Assembly: GCA_003116975.1 (NCBI GenBank) | Contig: BGKB01000059.1 | Coordinates: 186,001-250,000, forward strand | DNA: 64,000 nucleotides | Source of the DNA: Aurantiochytrium sp. KH105 | Taxonomy: Eukaryota; Sar; Bigyra; Thraustochytrida; Thraustochytriidae | Reading direction: 5' to 3' | Translations under genes and position numbers: made by a program | In this document: one piece after another, positions 18,701 to 33,700 of the stretch | Layout of the letters: every line of letters begins with the position of its first letter | How positions within the stretch are numbered: position 1 is the stretch's first letter | Notes under the pieces: model-generated | Told to the model about the DNA's origin: nothing | The model's database searches: none | Seen by the model: the letters and a program-made list of their open reading frames with translations, nothing else

Positions 18701-21700
18701 AGTTCGCCCGTGCGCTTCAACGCCCAGGCTCCTGGCTTTGATAAAGGGGTGATGGCCTCGAGCTCGTTTCGATCGCCGCCAAAACCCTCCGGCGCGATCA
18801 CTCCAATCATAAGCTTCTTTCCCGAAATATCGTCGATACGAAAGCATACATTCATGCAGCCCGTCGTCTCATCCGTTTCGTAGTTGAGGCGCTGGGTCCC
18901 ACACTTGGAGCTTCGCGATACCCTTGCAATGGAACGATTGTTGTTGAACACCTCCACGCCGGCACCTGGAGTTTGTGGAGCAAATCCAATGCTTACCTCG
19001 TCCCCCTTGGCACCAAAGTGTACCTTGCTGCGATGCGAGCTCCCGTGCGATCTTGACGCTCGGTCGTCGAGTTCTCGGCGCGAAAGGCCCGATGGGCCCT
19101 CGCGACCTGAGATAGCACCTCGGCGCCTTGACGGAGGATGCAAGTTCAAACTGAGACACTCCCAGGGCAGCCAATATTGCGTACCAAGCTGCTCCCACAT
19201 GACTTGGCAGGGGAGATCATCGCCATCGTCAATACGAATCACCTCGCCTACATCACCCGCAGACACGCTTTCGTAGCGCTGTGAACACCGTACCTTGTCG
19301 TGGACACGGCAATTCCGGGACATGTAGCGCGCGTACTCGTTCGGGGACATGAAGTCACTCGACTCGAGAAAGGGAGCCTGTCCTGCCCTTGTGCCGCCAC
19401 GCGAGCTATTATCTCCAGTCGCAAAGAGTCCATCGATATCTTCTTCGTCCGAATCGTCGTCGTCCAGCATCTGCCCGCTCGCCCGGACAGCATCTGCATC
19501 TCCTGTTGAGGGGGCGAGATCGGGAGGCCAAAGCGAAGACGACAAACCAGCAAGAAGAGATGATGATTCTCGTGAAAGAGAGTTGCGCGACCTGCGAAGA
19601 CCGCCGCCACCTTGATAGGCTCCAACACGAGCTCCTGCATCCTCTCGACCGAGTGTTCGCAGGTCTTGGCCCCCGATCTCAAGCACAGACACAAGCTCCA
19701 AATGTTGCAGAGGAATGTCAAGGTCTTGTTTGAAAGATGCTTGTGAACGGCCTTGCGATCGAACAATGGCTCGTCCCGAGGCACGGACCACCTGGACCTC
19801 GACCAAAGACCCAGGTCGCACGCTCGGAGGAAGACCCGATGTATTGAGCGCAATACGCAACGGCATTCCAGGCACGATGACTCCACGGAGAAAATCGACA
19901 TAGGCCTCGTCCGAAGCAAAGCTTGCACGCTCTCGCCAAGGAATACTGGTGAGACGGTTTGTGCGCGACATCACAGCGAGGAACCGCCTGCAGTCTTCGC
20001 ACGGAACGGGCGGCTTTGAGCACTTGTCACAGTACAAAATGTCCTTGAGCCGGACACGACGTCCTTGCGCCTCGCGGGCAGGCCCGGCCAACATAGGAAG
20101 GCCCGCCATGTTGCGAGCGAAGAAAATGGCACAGTCCGGACACTGGCTGCCGCCGTCGGGCCCGCACATGCCGTGCGACGATGTCCAACCGACGATTTCT
20201 GACCATGACCTGCCGCAATAAAACTTGGCCCGAAAGTGCTTTCGCGTACCAAGCCATACGTACGCACCTGCGCGATTCCGCAAGGCTGCCACAGCCACAT
20301 CCTTGCGCACCGTGCTTCCTGCCGAGTCGACCGACGACAGCGATGTCGTGCTCGCACTGTGGCGATGAGTCCCTTGAGACATGAGTGATTTACCTTGAGT
20401 TTCAACCGAGATCGCAACAGTTGACCCGGAGATCACCGAGAGATTTGGAGGCATTCCATTCGCACCCCGGAATTCGCGACCATCCACGTGCACGACAATG
20501 GCTGCCTTTGTGTTGCCAGCATCCAGGCAGGATCGAGGATCCCAACGCAACATAAGCGCTGTCGCACCTGGAATTGTAAGACGCGAAGTTTGGCCAGAGC
20601 CCTCAGCGCCCGTTAGTTCTGCCCCCGAAACGGCAGCTGTTGCGGCTGCAAGCTTAGACAATGACGACGAGGATGCGGCCATTGTGGGAGGTTTACCCAT
20701 GCTGCTTTCTAGACGCTGCGACGAGGCCCTCGAGTCTGCGCCATCCATCGACGCCAAATCGTCTTCGCTGACGCGTGAGTGCGTCCGCTGCCGCGACAAC
20801 AGTCGTTTGCTTTGACTCGGGATGACTCCCGAATGCTGATTTGCTTTGTTCTGTCCAAAAGGCAGTCGAGGGGAGTGCACAAAGTTCGCAGCGTCGCGAA
20901 ATACTGGGTGAGTGCTCTCCAAACGATCGCCCTTGACGTGCTGACACCATCGCACAAACTGATCCTTGAGAAAGCGCTCTGGAGGAAGCATCTGACAAGC
21001 AAATGCCTTGAGCAGCTCTGTTGCGGTTACGAGTGAGTCCAGCCACTCTGCATTATCAAGCGATCCACTGCCGCTGACGATGGCAGAGGATTCGGCCGAC
21101 TGGCCCACAATACTTTCAATGCTTTCCCGCACACCGTGGTACGAGATACCTTTGCCAAGAAGTCGCTTCTGGCTCAGGGTGAAGTCTCCACGCCGTCTCC
21201 GAAAGGTCAGACAAATTTCGTTCATTGCCAAGATTGACTCCGACACACGCCCTCCCGGACTTCCAGGGCTTCCTCTTGCATCCAGACCTGTGCCCAAGGA
21301 CCTGCCAGCTCCGAATCCTTTCGTGGGAGAAATGCTCAAAGGATCAGCGTCGAGGGGCGGGAAGCGCACCCCGTTGTACATATAAGGCTTTGAAAAGACG
21401 GGGACTGTGGTGTCACCCAACTGCCCCTGGAGGGACGCATCGCCAAAGGGGTCTCCGCCCTGTACATTCCCATCAGCATCAACTGGGACGCCCAGAGGGC
21501 CAGACATTCCAATCGCCGTCAATTCACAGCGCGTGTTCGGATCGAGGGACGCCAAGAAGTGATCCTCCACAGCGATGAGCTCATCGCCGACGGCCACATC
21601 CTTTGACAGGACTTTGATATTCTCCTTTTCGGCCCCGTCAACTTCCTCCCCAGCCTCACTGGTCGTGGGCTGCGCGCGAATCGAGCTCACGCAGAGACGC

Positions 21701-24700
21701 CCATTGAAGAGCTCAAAAGAAAGAACGGGCGGAATCGATGCCCGCTGTGCTCTGATTTGCACCGTAAAATCCTCCCACGAAGCATCTTCCTTCAGTGCGC
21801 GCCGCGGTGAATCGATCAGCAGAGACTCTCCATCGAGCCCGTCCTTGCGAGACAGATCGTCCACGGAGACGAGACACTTCAGCAAACGCTGGAACCGGAT
21901 CCCAGCCACCGTTCCCTTCTCGTCGTGCTCGAGACGGAGAAGACCGTCTGCGCCTCTCGGGCCAGACACTACGCCGCCGTCATCCTCGTTGTTGGACACC
22001 GATGCGACAGCTTCCGTTGGACTCGCCGCGCCTGGTGTAAGAAGGCTTTCGGGCCCTTCGCCCCCTCGACCTCCTGGTCTTGGTGGCGTTAGTCCAAGTC
22101 CCAGCGTTGGGTCCGGGCTCTGACCAATAAAAGGAATGGATCCAGGCATGCCCGTGGCAGAATCTGGTGCGCCTCCGAGCTCTGCGCCAGCCATGCGACG
22201 GCGTCTGCTCGCGCTCGCCCGATAATTTGCGCTACCGACCAATAGCGAGCTCGAAGCGCGCGATGTTGCTGGCGTACTCGCCCCTCCCGCTGCAGTGGGA
22301 TCAGCACTGGCATCACCCGGCCAGGCCCGCGAAGATTCCACGCCGAATTGCCAAACAGATTCCGCACCCCGTGCGGGCCCTCGTGTCACTGCAGCCTCTG
22401 TGTTTCCACTATTCCGGGCTTGCGCTGTTGAAGGTTGAGCGGAGCTCATGGTTTCAGCATTGTCCCGCGAAGGAGTCACGCCCCCTGCAGCTTCAGTGCC
22501 CGCGCCCGAAGACGGTGCCATCGATGCCGACGTTGTGGTCCCCGCCGTTGCGTCGGCAGCGTTTGAGGACGTAAGAAGCGCTTTGGTTTTCACCAAGTCA
22601 CGAAGCCGGCGCTGGCGGGCCTCATTCATTTCATTCACCTTGGTCTCCAACACCGCTTGAAGCAGGACAAGCGCCTCCGCCTTGGTCCGGGGTAGAGACT
22701 GGTTGGCGAACCCGCCGCCAGTAGTTGCTGCGGCGCACGAGCACAGGAGCGAGACAACGTCGACAACGGGAAGCCAGGCCTCGTAGATGGGCGAAGTGAT
22801 CTCGTCGAGTTTGCCAGAATCGCCGTCAATGCAAAAGATACCGTAGTCACAGACGCGTCGAAGTGCACGAAGGAATGAAGGACTCCGCAAGACCTGCATT
22901 GCTGGCACAATGTTTTCCCGTAGCAGAACGGTCAGCAGCCAACATGCCTGACGCAGAGCCTCTTGCACACGCATACCGGATTCCGTTTTCATTGCAAAAA
23001 CGTCCTCCGCGCTCTGGCGCAAATACCTCGACCGCCCCTCACGCTCTGGCGCATCAACGACTTGCATAGTTGCGCACCACCCAGCACGACCGTGCCAGAG
23101 TCGGGTGCGGTGCGGCCCACTCTCAAATGGATCTGGAACGCTCTTGGGCATGAGGTAAAAGACCTCCACAGGCTTGAGAGCCCAACTTTCCTCGATTTTC
23201 TTCTTGCCTGGCGTGTATGCCACATTGAGCCGGCCGCGCCGATTAATGACGCCCAGGTACTGGCCTTGCGAGATAAAGACCTTGCCGTCGACAGGGACAG
23301 TCTGAATTTCTTGCGTGTTGGGGTCAAAGTGAATCGTCCCGCACGTCGGCTGACTGGCTGTCCCAGCTACAACGAAAAAGGTGCTCGTGTCACCTGCACG
23401 CTCAAACACCAGCACTTCCCAGGATCCCTTGCCACCAGCAGGCGGTTCGGCAAGGCGGAGCTTGATTGTACGGATGTAGCCGTCTGCGGTCGCCGGACTG
23501 TTGATGATACTCACCTGGGCAGAGTCTGCCTTGCCGCTTTGCGGAATATCTCCCCGGTATCGATCAGCGATGAGAATGTATTGACCCGGTTGTTCGTCGA
23601 GCATGTCGTCCGCCGCTGGGGTTGTTGACGCGTCTGGTACCTGACTTTCTTCCTGGTTCGGTCCTGCGTGTGAAGAATCCGCCCCTCCAGCTGGCGTCGC
23701 CGCACCTGAGCTACTTGATCCGGCAAGGTGTCGTACATATGAGCCTTCGAGCCGGCGGTCAAAATCCCCGTCGTCGTAGAGGATATCGAAATGTCCGCTA
23801 TCGTAGACCCGGGCAATTCGCCCCTGGTACCACCGTGCACCACGACGAAATCGTCCCTCAACGCGCTCGCCGAGCGCAAAGGCTGGTCCAGATGCGCGCC
23901 TCGATCCGTTGGTGTCCTCGGTAGTGGAGAGAGGCATGATTCGGTTCCGCGGCACCTGCGACTCTTTGTCTCCGTCATCATAGTGAATCTTGTACGTGCC
24001 GTCCGGCTGGATCGCGGCGATCACACCGGTGTACCAATTCGCTCCGCCTCTGAAACGAGCCTTGACAACATCCCCCACTTGCAGCACGGCATTGGTCGAC
24101 TGCGTTGATGACTGCACAGACCGGCCTCCTGAGCTCGAGGAGGTGGTACTGTCGCGACGACTCCTTGGCCCATCGCCGCCTTGCGCAGAACCACCTGCAG
24201 CAGCACGACGAGCTTCCCTCGCCTCGCGGACCTGCGCAAGTGCGGTGGCCGCGTCACGATCCTCGGCCTCGCGTGCAGCCTTTTCCTGTCTCATGCGCTC
24301 TCGATGAATCTGAGCACCGAGTGAGAGCTGATGACCGACTGCGACAAAGACGGTAATGCACGATTCCAAAAGAGATTCCTTCACGCGGGCTTCATCCGAG
24401 CCGGACGCCCATGATGCAATGGCGTCCACGGCGCGTCCCTCGTAAGATTCTCCTCCGCCGCTGCCGCTGCCGCCGCTGCCGCCACCTCCGCCGCTGCCGC
24501 CTCCGCCGCTGCCGCCAGCGTTGCCCGTGCCTCCGCCACTGCCATTGCCAAATCCGCCTCCGCCGCCGCTGCCAACGCTGCTTCGGAACGCTAGATTGAT
24601 CGTTCGCTGCAGCGCCGGGCCCTGCAAGAGATACTGTGGGATGGATCTATTCGTGCACAAGGTCCAATCAACGACCATTTTTTCGAGAGCGCGACGGCAG

Positions 24701-27700
24701 TACCGATCGTAAAGCGTCTCAAAGACTTCTCGACCAATGGCACCCAGCCAGCCCCCACTCGAAATGTACCGCGGGTCAGACAGAATTGCCATGGCAAGCA
24801 TCTGCACTTCACTGTCCCGTCTCGCAGAGTCCTGCGAGAGCGGCGACGGCTGACTCGCATCCTCTGCGGCCGACGAGTCCATGACCTCGTAAAGTACATT
24901 GATCTTTTGAATCATTTGCTGGCTCGCACTGAGGCCTGAGGACTGAAGGCCAGCAGAGCTTGCAAGCGCATCTCGCGTCGAGCTCGAGCGTTCACGCTCG
25001 GTCGACTCGCCAATGTCGTCGCCATCCTCAAAGCCTTCAGCACGATCCATACTGAGCATTCGCTCTGCGTCAAAGCTCGAGACGTCCAAAACCTCTTCGG
25101 CCTCACCCACAGATTCCGTCATCCGCTCGGTCCAGGATGAACCGGGTGAACGAATTCCAGATGCCGGAGAAGCGGCCGAAAACGACTGCACCTTGGAGAC
25201 GCCCTCGAATAAGAGCTCTGCAATGCGTGCAGCTCTTACCTCGAGGTTTGCATCCGTGCCGTGTCTGAAAATATGACGCTGAGGCACAGCAGCTCCGCGT
25301 TTTGCCGGACCCGAAGCCGTTGTGCACATGTGCTGCATCGTCATCTTCACATCCGCGCGGTTTCCATACGCCGCAACACAAGGATAAACGCCCCACGTCG
25401 CGCGCTTGTCAATACCGTAAAAGACGCGTGTCAGCGGCTTGTCATTGACAGCGACACTGAGGGTTCCCATATCCATGTCAAGGAAAAACTTGATGACGTC
25501 GCCAGGGTGCACTCTTGTTTCTTGTGCGCCCTCCCACTGCACGCTCGCGCCCTCGTGGATGCGATGACCGTTGTAGGCTTGCAAAAGCCAAAAGTCCGTC
25601 GATGGCTTGAGCAAGTTTTCTACGGCGGATCCTGTGTCGCGTTGGCCAAACTCTGATCCAAGATGCGCCAGCGTGGTAATGCCAAACATCGCCGTCTCGT
25701 CATCCTTGACGTCCTCGTCGAGCACGACTTCCCAGGAATGTTTTCCCGTGACCATGGGACTCATGCCCACGGCGACGGCCCGATGTTGCTTTCCTGCAGC
25801 CGCAAACGTGATGCTGGCCGACCCTTGCACGTTCTCCGATTCCTCGGGAAAGAGACGCAGTCGCTGGGCAATCACGTCACTTAACGCCCACCGCACAGGC
25901 TCGCGCGACATCTCTTGCACGTGCGTTCGTGCTCGCGTTTCCTGAAGCAGTTGCTCCATCAGAGCGTCGCCGAGATGTTCCACGAGCGCCTGATTGTCGA
26001 GCAAGATAGAAACGGCCTTGGCAGCGCGAGCACGGACGTCGGCGTGAACCAAGTTGAGGGGCGCACTTGCCAAAATACGCTTCAAGGCATGGACCAGATC
26101 CCCGTGAAGCGCACTGAGCAAGGTTGTCGGCGGGCAAAGTGGAATTGGCTCGAGGTTTCCGAGCTTCTCCGCGTGAATGAGCGTGGCATCGTCATTCGGC
26201 GAGCTCGATGAGAATGCTCCCGTCGGGACGCGCATCCCACCGCTTGCGCTCGCCGTCCCGTCGCCAGATTGCGACACCGATCCGTGATCATCCTGCGACG
26301 ATGCAGCTTTGGCCTCCGCCACCGTCGCCACCTCCTCAGAGCTGTTGAGCGAGTCGCTGCCGTAGATGGGGCGCACATGGAACTGCTGGTCGAGGGTGTC
26401 AAGGGTAGGGCTACTTTCGGTGACGTGGTGACGAGCGAGAACTCGCAACTGCTGGATGCGAGAATCGCATCCGCCAGCGTGATTCGAGGTAATCTCGAGT
26501 CGGAAGACACGATCAGACTTTCGCACGTCACTTTCGTGAACAAGGTCGACCCAGCGTGTGGCTTGCTGGAGTTTGAGGACACGAATGGTACGAAGGCTTT
26601 CGGGTGTTGGCCCAAGGCGGATCTCAATCTTTTCGGGCGAGTAATTCTCGAAAGCATCGTTGGTGAAGATGCTAATCGTGTGAAGCATAAATCCACTCGG
26701 GCAAACCATTTGCACCCAATGCGGCGTGTACCCGTCGCTTTCCCAATAGTTGGGCGAGGCATCGAGAAGATATTGAGCATGACCCACCGAACCTGTCGGA
26801 TGACCCGTTGAGACTTGGATCTTCATACGCGCGGTAATGTCGAGGGGACGCTGAGTACGGCGTCGCGTTTTGGGCTTGCGTCGCGTTTGCGCTCCCGACG
26901 CGTTTGCGTTTGACTGTGGAACTTTGCCCAAAACGACAACTTCGTTCCTTGACATGAGACCATTCGATGACGCCGCCACGGCGCGTCCTCCCGTGCGCGG
27001 GCTCTCAAAGACGCCGCCAAGCACCGCAAGCGCGCCCATGGCTTCCACAAGCTCTGCGCTGTGTGCGCACGATGGGTGATCTGCATAGCGGTCAAGCGCT
27101 CCTGTAATCCAGGTTGCCACGGTCTGCGCCCAGGCGTCCACAGAGCATAGCGAATGAATGAGTTCCACCAATTGCATGGCCATGGCCCGCGCTTCAAAGC
27201 CTGTCCGCTGCAAACCACTACGCCCGCCTGCCACATGCAAGGCCTCGCCAATCTTTCGCATGATGAGCGACACGAGCACGTTACCTTCGGGACCTTCGCG
27301 GCCCAACCTCCAGTTTCCGAACTCCTTGGCGAGAGGCAAAGCGTACTTGCTTGCCGCCATTGGCGGAACTTCCACGAGCAAGGCCGCGAGCACCCGACCC
27401 GAGGCAATTTGGAGCGAGAGCGTCGATGTGTCTGTGATGCAGGCACGTAAAAGGAGCGTGACTGCATAAGGCGCCGTCAGCCTCGCGCGACCCACGGGGG
27501 AGGCGCATGCAGCATATGCCAGCGAAAGCACCTCGAGAGCGCGCACTGTAACCTGCTCGTTTAGGGTAATGTCCAGAAGAGGCTCCTTACGGCCATCAAT
27601 GAATTGAAGTGCTGCAATGAGATCTGCAAAATTTTGACCCTGGCCGGTCACCGAGTCTTCCGCAGCATCGGCGTCGGCGTCGTCGTGGTCGGCATCAGCG

Positions 27701-30700
27701 ACTTGATCCACATCCTCCCAGTCAACAAGTAGCGACAGCGGGAAAGAGAGAACTAGGCCACCCTCAGCTGCTGTTGGCAAGTGCGCATCGGCCATGCTAA
27801 TTTTAGTAGTTGACGTTGGTTCGATCTTCCGTGAGCTCGACGGGATATCGACCGCAGCGTTTGCAAACGCAAGATTGCTCACAACGACGCCGCGAGCAAC
27901 ATGGCGACGGGAGCCCATACCCCAGTCAGGGCAGCCACCAATGTACAGCGGGGCCTGCATTGCCAACGCGTGCCGCGTATTAATCCGAACGGAAGCCTTC
28001 GATCCAGACCCCTTCCTGAGCAACGCCATGCCTTGCTGAATTTCTTCATCGCTGAGCCCGAGCCCTGGAAGAATTCGCGCCGCGAGCTTTTCCGTTTCCG
28101 AGTTGGACTTATCCACGCCGCTCGCGAGAATGACGTGCTGCGCGCTTGCAGAGAGTCCTCGATGGAGGCTGCGAGAATCATAAGGCACTTGAAGAAGGGC
28201 GGAGATAGTCACCGCCATTGGGAAAAAGGAAAGCTGCAAGTCCGGATCTTCGTCCGCATCCGCGTCCGCATCTGCGTCCTGATGGAGGCGACGAAGGTTG
28301 ACACAAACGCAAGCCACCTGATACTTTGCACCAAGAACGAAGCCAACGTGGCCAGCAAAAGGTCCTCGCAAGATTCGGACATAATCCCCAGTGCTGAGGT
28401 CCGGAACGAGCAGCTTCTCATGACGCAGGTCTGCTGGAAGCTTACCGACCTCGCTTAAGACATCATCGAAAACTTCGACCGTGTAAATGCACTCTTGCTC
28501 ATTGCCTTGGTCCCGGGCGATAGCTCCCTTGGCATCTGTGCTCACGAGATGCAGTTCGAGGGAATTGTGGTCTCGGATGATGATGCCGACCTCGCACTCA
28601 ACGTCGTCAGGAAGAGCGAAATCAGAGACGAGGCAAAGATTGACGCCGGACAAATCTCCAATCGAGACAGTCAAACGTTGCTCTGCATCCATACCCACCT
28701 CAAGATGACTGAATCGCGCCATGTCATCTCCAGAAGATCCTGCCGATGGTGGACCGGCAATATAGTGCGATGTAGAAACTCCGATTGCGTCAACTTCCAC
28801 TTGGGGGTTTCCGAGGGAGAAAATTCGTCCAGGCTGAAAGTCTCCAGCTCGAGGTTTGGAGACGCATACCTGAAAACGAATGGAGCTTTCTCGAGCCTCG
28901 AGCGATACGTGATCAGCAATGAAGCTAAATTCTTCCGTTCCAAGTACATAGGCGAGGTTTGCCGGGTTCTCCGCACAACTGTGCTCCCCTGATGCCTTTT
29001 CGTCGACTTCGATCTCGTCTTGAAGTTCCCTCTTGTTGTTGGGCAAGCCGGTTTCCACTCGAGAGCAGCCAACGCCAAGCGAGGTATTGGCCATTGAAGA
29101 TTCGAGAAGAGCCACGAGGACATCAAGCAAAGACTGTTGCAGACTACTTCCCGAAGTGAAACGAGTGCTCTCCTCGGCTTCCTGCCCGGTCTCGCACACG
29201 CAGCGGCGCAAGAGTAGCTCAAAACATTTGCCAGCAATGGAGCGTACAAGCTCAGCATCATAATTGCTTTTGAAGTCATGAAAGAGAACTGCCCGCAGGC
29301 CTGCCACAACATCGCTCTCGGCAACGAGATCAAAGTCAGCTTCAACATAGTCGAGTGATATGACGTGGAGGTATTGCTGAATCTGGCCAAGAATTTGCGT
29401 CAAAAGCGCCTGCAGGTTGCGTCTGTGCCAGGGGGTCAGCTCGACATCATTCTCTACCTTGCGTTCTCCCCGCAGCGCCTGTGCAACCGATGTCTGCTGC
29501 CGCAGACCGAGGTGCAAAAGAGCACCAACAGATCGCAGAAATGCGAGAAAGCTGCGGGCGACACCTTCGCGCAAGCCCAGACTGCACCCAGGCAAGTCGG
29601 TCATGAAATGAGACTCGGACGGCCCCCCAGGCGTGGTGGCAACGAGCGCCATGTCCGATGGAAACGCTTGCATGTCCTGAGGACTGGTACCAAACCTGAC
29701 ATTCCCGTCTTGCGCATGAGCTGCATTCTTTTCCTCGGCCGCGGACTTGTCTGCCGCCGCGAAAGCAGCGGACGTTGCGGTTGACTTGGCCTCGCGAAGT
29801 GACAAGTTTGGCGATGCCATGAGAAGAGCCGCTTCCGTCGCAATGACGGCAACGTCTTCCTTTTTGTCAGAACGGGCAGCAGCAAGAATTCTGCGTCCCG
29901 AATCCAAATCAAGATGGTGCGAGATACCCATTCCACGAAGTGCGCGAGCTGTCGAAGAAAGCACAGTGTCAAACAGACGGCGCCCTTCCCGATGTCGCAA
30001 CTCGGTGCGCGCAAGCGCTGTAAGGTTATTGATAAAGTCAAAACCTGCAGTCCGCATGAGAGCTCGCTCGTTGCGGCTCGCCAGCACAACGCGTAGGGTT
30101 TCGCCATCGATGGGAACCGCTGCCTGAAGAAACATGTTCACAGACTCGGAAAGAGACTGGTCATGTTCTTGTGCGAGAATGTCGACGTCGCCATCAGCTT
30201 CAATGATAGAACCACGACGAATACCGCCGCTCAGTCGCTCTCGGCGTCGTGCAGGGGCATGAAAGTTAAAGTGACCCGATTTGGCGGATGTTGTCGATGT
30301 CGAGCTCGACGCCGAACGCGCAGACAACAGGTGCGGCGGCGTATTCATGGGACTTTCCGCGCCAGCAAAGTGGTTCGAGCCGGCACGATTTAGTCTCAAT
30401 GGAGGGATGCGCCCAAAACCATCGCCATCTGGTGCTGGTGGTGCGTCCAACGTGTCTCGGCTGAGAGACCGATCGCGGCTAAAAGTACGATCGCGGCTAC
30501 CCACGCGATCGCGGCCGAGATCCGACTCTTGCGACCCAGGCCGCGTAAGGGTCGAGCTTCGCGTTCTCGTTAGCGGGATAGCCATTTTCTGCGCCGCGGA
30601 ACGGTGCTGATCCACGAAAGAACGCAGCGAGGAAAGGGCGCGCAATGCCCCAAGAAGCACATCCCAGCGCTTTTGGTCTTGCAGCATGCGCTGGGTCTTG

Positions 30701-33700
30701 GGGCAGTAGTGGCGTCGCAGACGATGCCAACGGGCGCGTGCAGCATCTCGTTTCGCCGACCGCTGCGAAAAGACGCGAGACGTGGGAGGAGCCACATCGA
30801 CGATGAGGAATCGTGCTCTTTCCGCGACAATTTCACAAATCGATTCGTACAGAGGCTCTTCCGGATCCTCTTGTTCTCCGGCCCGAGCAATTTTTTCGAG
30901 CAATCTGGCACGAAGGGGCGAGCCTTCGGGCAAGCTTGCCTCCACATGATGCTGCACCTGACCGTTCACCACGAGCTGATCTGCCCAGCGACGAATGTAC
31001 TGCGCCGCGCTCCAGACCTTGAGCAGACGGGCAGAAGGTAAGTCACCCGTGCCTTGTGGGGGTGCACTAAGCTTGCCCTTGGCAAGGCGCAGGGCTTCTC
31101 GCTCCAGGCCGTTAACGCGAATCAGGGCCGCCCCGAGCGCTGCAGCTGCGCGATGAGTGAAGAAACCCTGATCCAAAGGAACACGCTGGCTTCGTAGGCA
31201 CTGGAAGAGCGCACCTCCCAAGTTGGGAGGCGGAAATTCGGGAGCTATCATCTCCAAAAGCATTGAAGTGGCACGCGTGCGGTCATCGTCGCTCATAGAG
31301 TAGAGACGAAGGCGTGAATTTGACTGCGTGCGCCCACGAGGACGCAAAGAAGGTTTTGTCGTCGTGCCCGCAGGGCCCGAGAGCGTTGGGCCTTGTGCGT
31401 TTGACCGGCCGTTGGCCCCGCGACGTTTCCACAACTCCGTCCCGGGGTTTGTATCATTCTCCCTCGTCACTGAGGACGCTTCACTGGGCGCGCTGGCTTG
31501 CTTAGACTCGATCTGTTTGCTTGGTAGGCTCTTGTTTGTGTCGGCTGTAGATTTACGAGGTGCCATGGGCGGCAAATCGGACTTGCGCGCGGACGGGCTC
31601 GAGTGGACGCTGCTGACCCCGACAGCTGCGAGACTTGCCGCATTTGCTGTTGTGGCAGTATTGTTCAATGCCGTGGTTGCATCTGCTAGGCCGCCACTCA
31701 AGATCGGATTTTGCACCCATCGCAGATTATGCATTTCCACGGCGCTGAGAAGCGCGTTGCTACCTACCATGGTATTAATGATTGCCGAAACAAGGTCGCG
31801 AGCCATTCCAGCGAGATGATCGATCCAGGGACGCACCACCACAGTGCGAACCTCTGATATCCGAGCAACAACACGAAATTTGTAAGCCCAATGCATCTCA
31901 CTGCCTTCAGTGAAAGTCACCACACAGCGACTTGCGGGAATGTGAAGAGGAGGATGGCCATAGATACCAGGGTACGATGCTGGATCGGAAAGCGAGCAAG
32001 AGCCGCTGTAGCGCTCCTCGCCAAAGCGCATCGATGCTGGGCACTCTTCGAGTCCGGTTCCCTGGAAGGCATCCTTGGCTTCGCCCCCGTCTGGGATGCG
32101 GAGGAAGCGTATGTAATGAACACCTTCGTACATATTGGTCCGCTCATCAAAGTAAATATACAAGGAATCCGCGCCGGGAACGTTGATTTCCCAGCGACGC
32201 TCAAATGAGTCTCTTGCTCCTGCTCCTCCTCCTTCCGAATCGTACTCTAGCGTTTTGGTGTAAGTTTTGGACCAGGCATAGGTCCACGGTTTCTGACTTG
32301 CCATGGAAGTTTGCTGCGCCGCGATGGCGGCGGCTGTGACAATTGTGCTTCCTCGTCGCTGCATTTCGGCCCGAAGATTGCGCTTTTTGTTAACAACAGC
32401 GGCAGCAGCACTCGATGAGGTGTGCATGGTACTCAACGTGGTCGCTCCTTCAGAGGCTAGCACAGAAGAAAACTGTACAACAAGACCAACAAACGCGGTT
32501 AACGACCCGAGTAGGTGATCTGCGCTGAGTAATGCCGATGCTGTGGCTGTTCGAGTAAAGTTAGACCGGCAAAGAAATTCAAGCCAGCCACAAACCACGG
32601 GAAATACACGTCCGACGAGGCTATGCTGCACAAGTTTGTCGAGCAAAGCAAAACGAGTGGTGACGTCTGCGTCAAAGTTGGTTGATTTGGCCGCGTGTAG
32701 GTGTGCAGCAGCTTCGCATGAGGCAGACAAGATCGCAGAGCACTTTTCCAATACGACCGAAAAGATGTCGACGATTTGTACTAAACTCGAAGGCATGACC
32801 GCCGTTGATGCGTCACAAAGTCCACTACTGAGGATTGATACCAACAGACCACAGCCCGCATCGCAGAGATGCCCAAGAGGATCATTTTCGAGGGCTTTTG
32901 GCCACGGCCCACTTCGTGCAGTGACAGCGCGAAGCGCATCCAGACGATCAAACGAGACCTTTTCAACAACAGTGAGGATGCGAGGAAGAACACTGGCAGC
33001 CTCCCCGAGCTGCTTTTCAAAGGGCAGCAGCATCAAGTTTGCGGTCAACGACTGCACGACAATGCACAAGGCGCGTGAAAGCGCTGGCTTTCCACGAAGC
33101 GCGGCGACGTTGATGTTTGCGAGCTCGTGCTGAACGAAAGATGCTTGCGCGGTGTTGCCTGGAAGAACGAGCTTGAGGGTATGGGCTAGCGTATCTGCGG
33201 CGAGCTCCTGGACCTCGCTCATCCCCTTGAACGATGGATCTGCTTGGACGAGGGCAAGGATCACCTTCAATAAGGCCTCGCACATACCCGTGTCGATGGC
33301 TTCACCCGCATGACCGCGCGCAGCCCAGCTGGTCGTCGAAATAATGCGCAGACATGCTCGCACCCCAGCGCGGCTCACTGCGCCCTTGTCATCGTCCGTG
33401 TTGAAGTCAATCATGAAGGTCTGCAACATCTCAATGAGCTGAGGAAAAGCCTTGCCTTCCAGCGCGATGGAGAAGGCCTCGGTAGCGCTCGGGACCAGCT
33501 CTTTGACGAGGCTATCTTCCGCCGAGACAAGGTCTTGATCACGATTGGCTTTCTTGCAGTCGTCCATGACTGCCTCGAGAATACTCTTGTTCTGTGCGCG
33601 GACTGCAAAGGGTGCGCCAAGACGAGCGATGCCTGATAGAGCCTGCACGCACATTTCGCGGCGCGAAAGGCGATCCTTTACGGGACTTACTTGCCATGCA

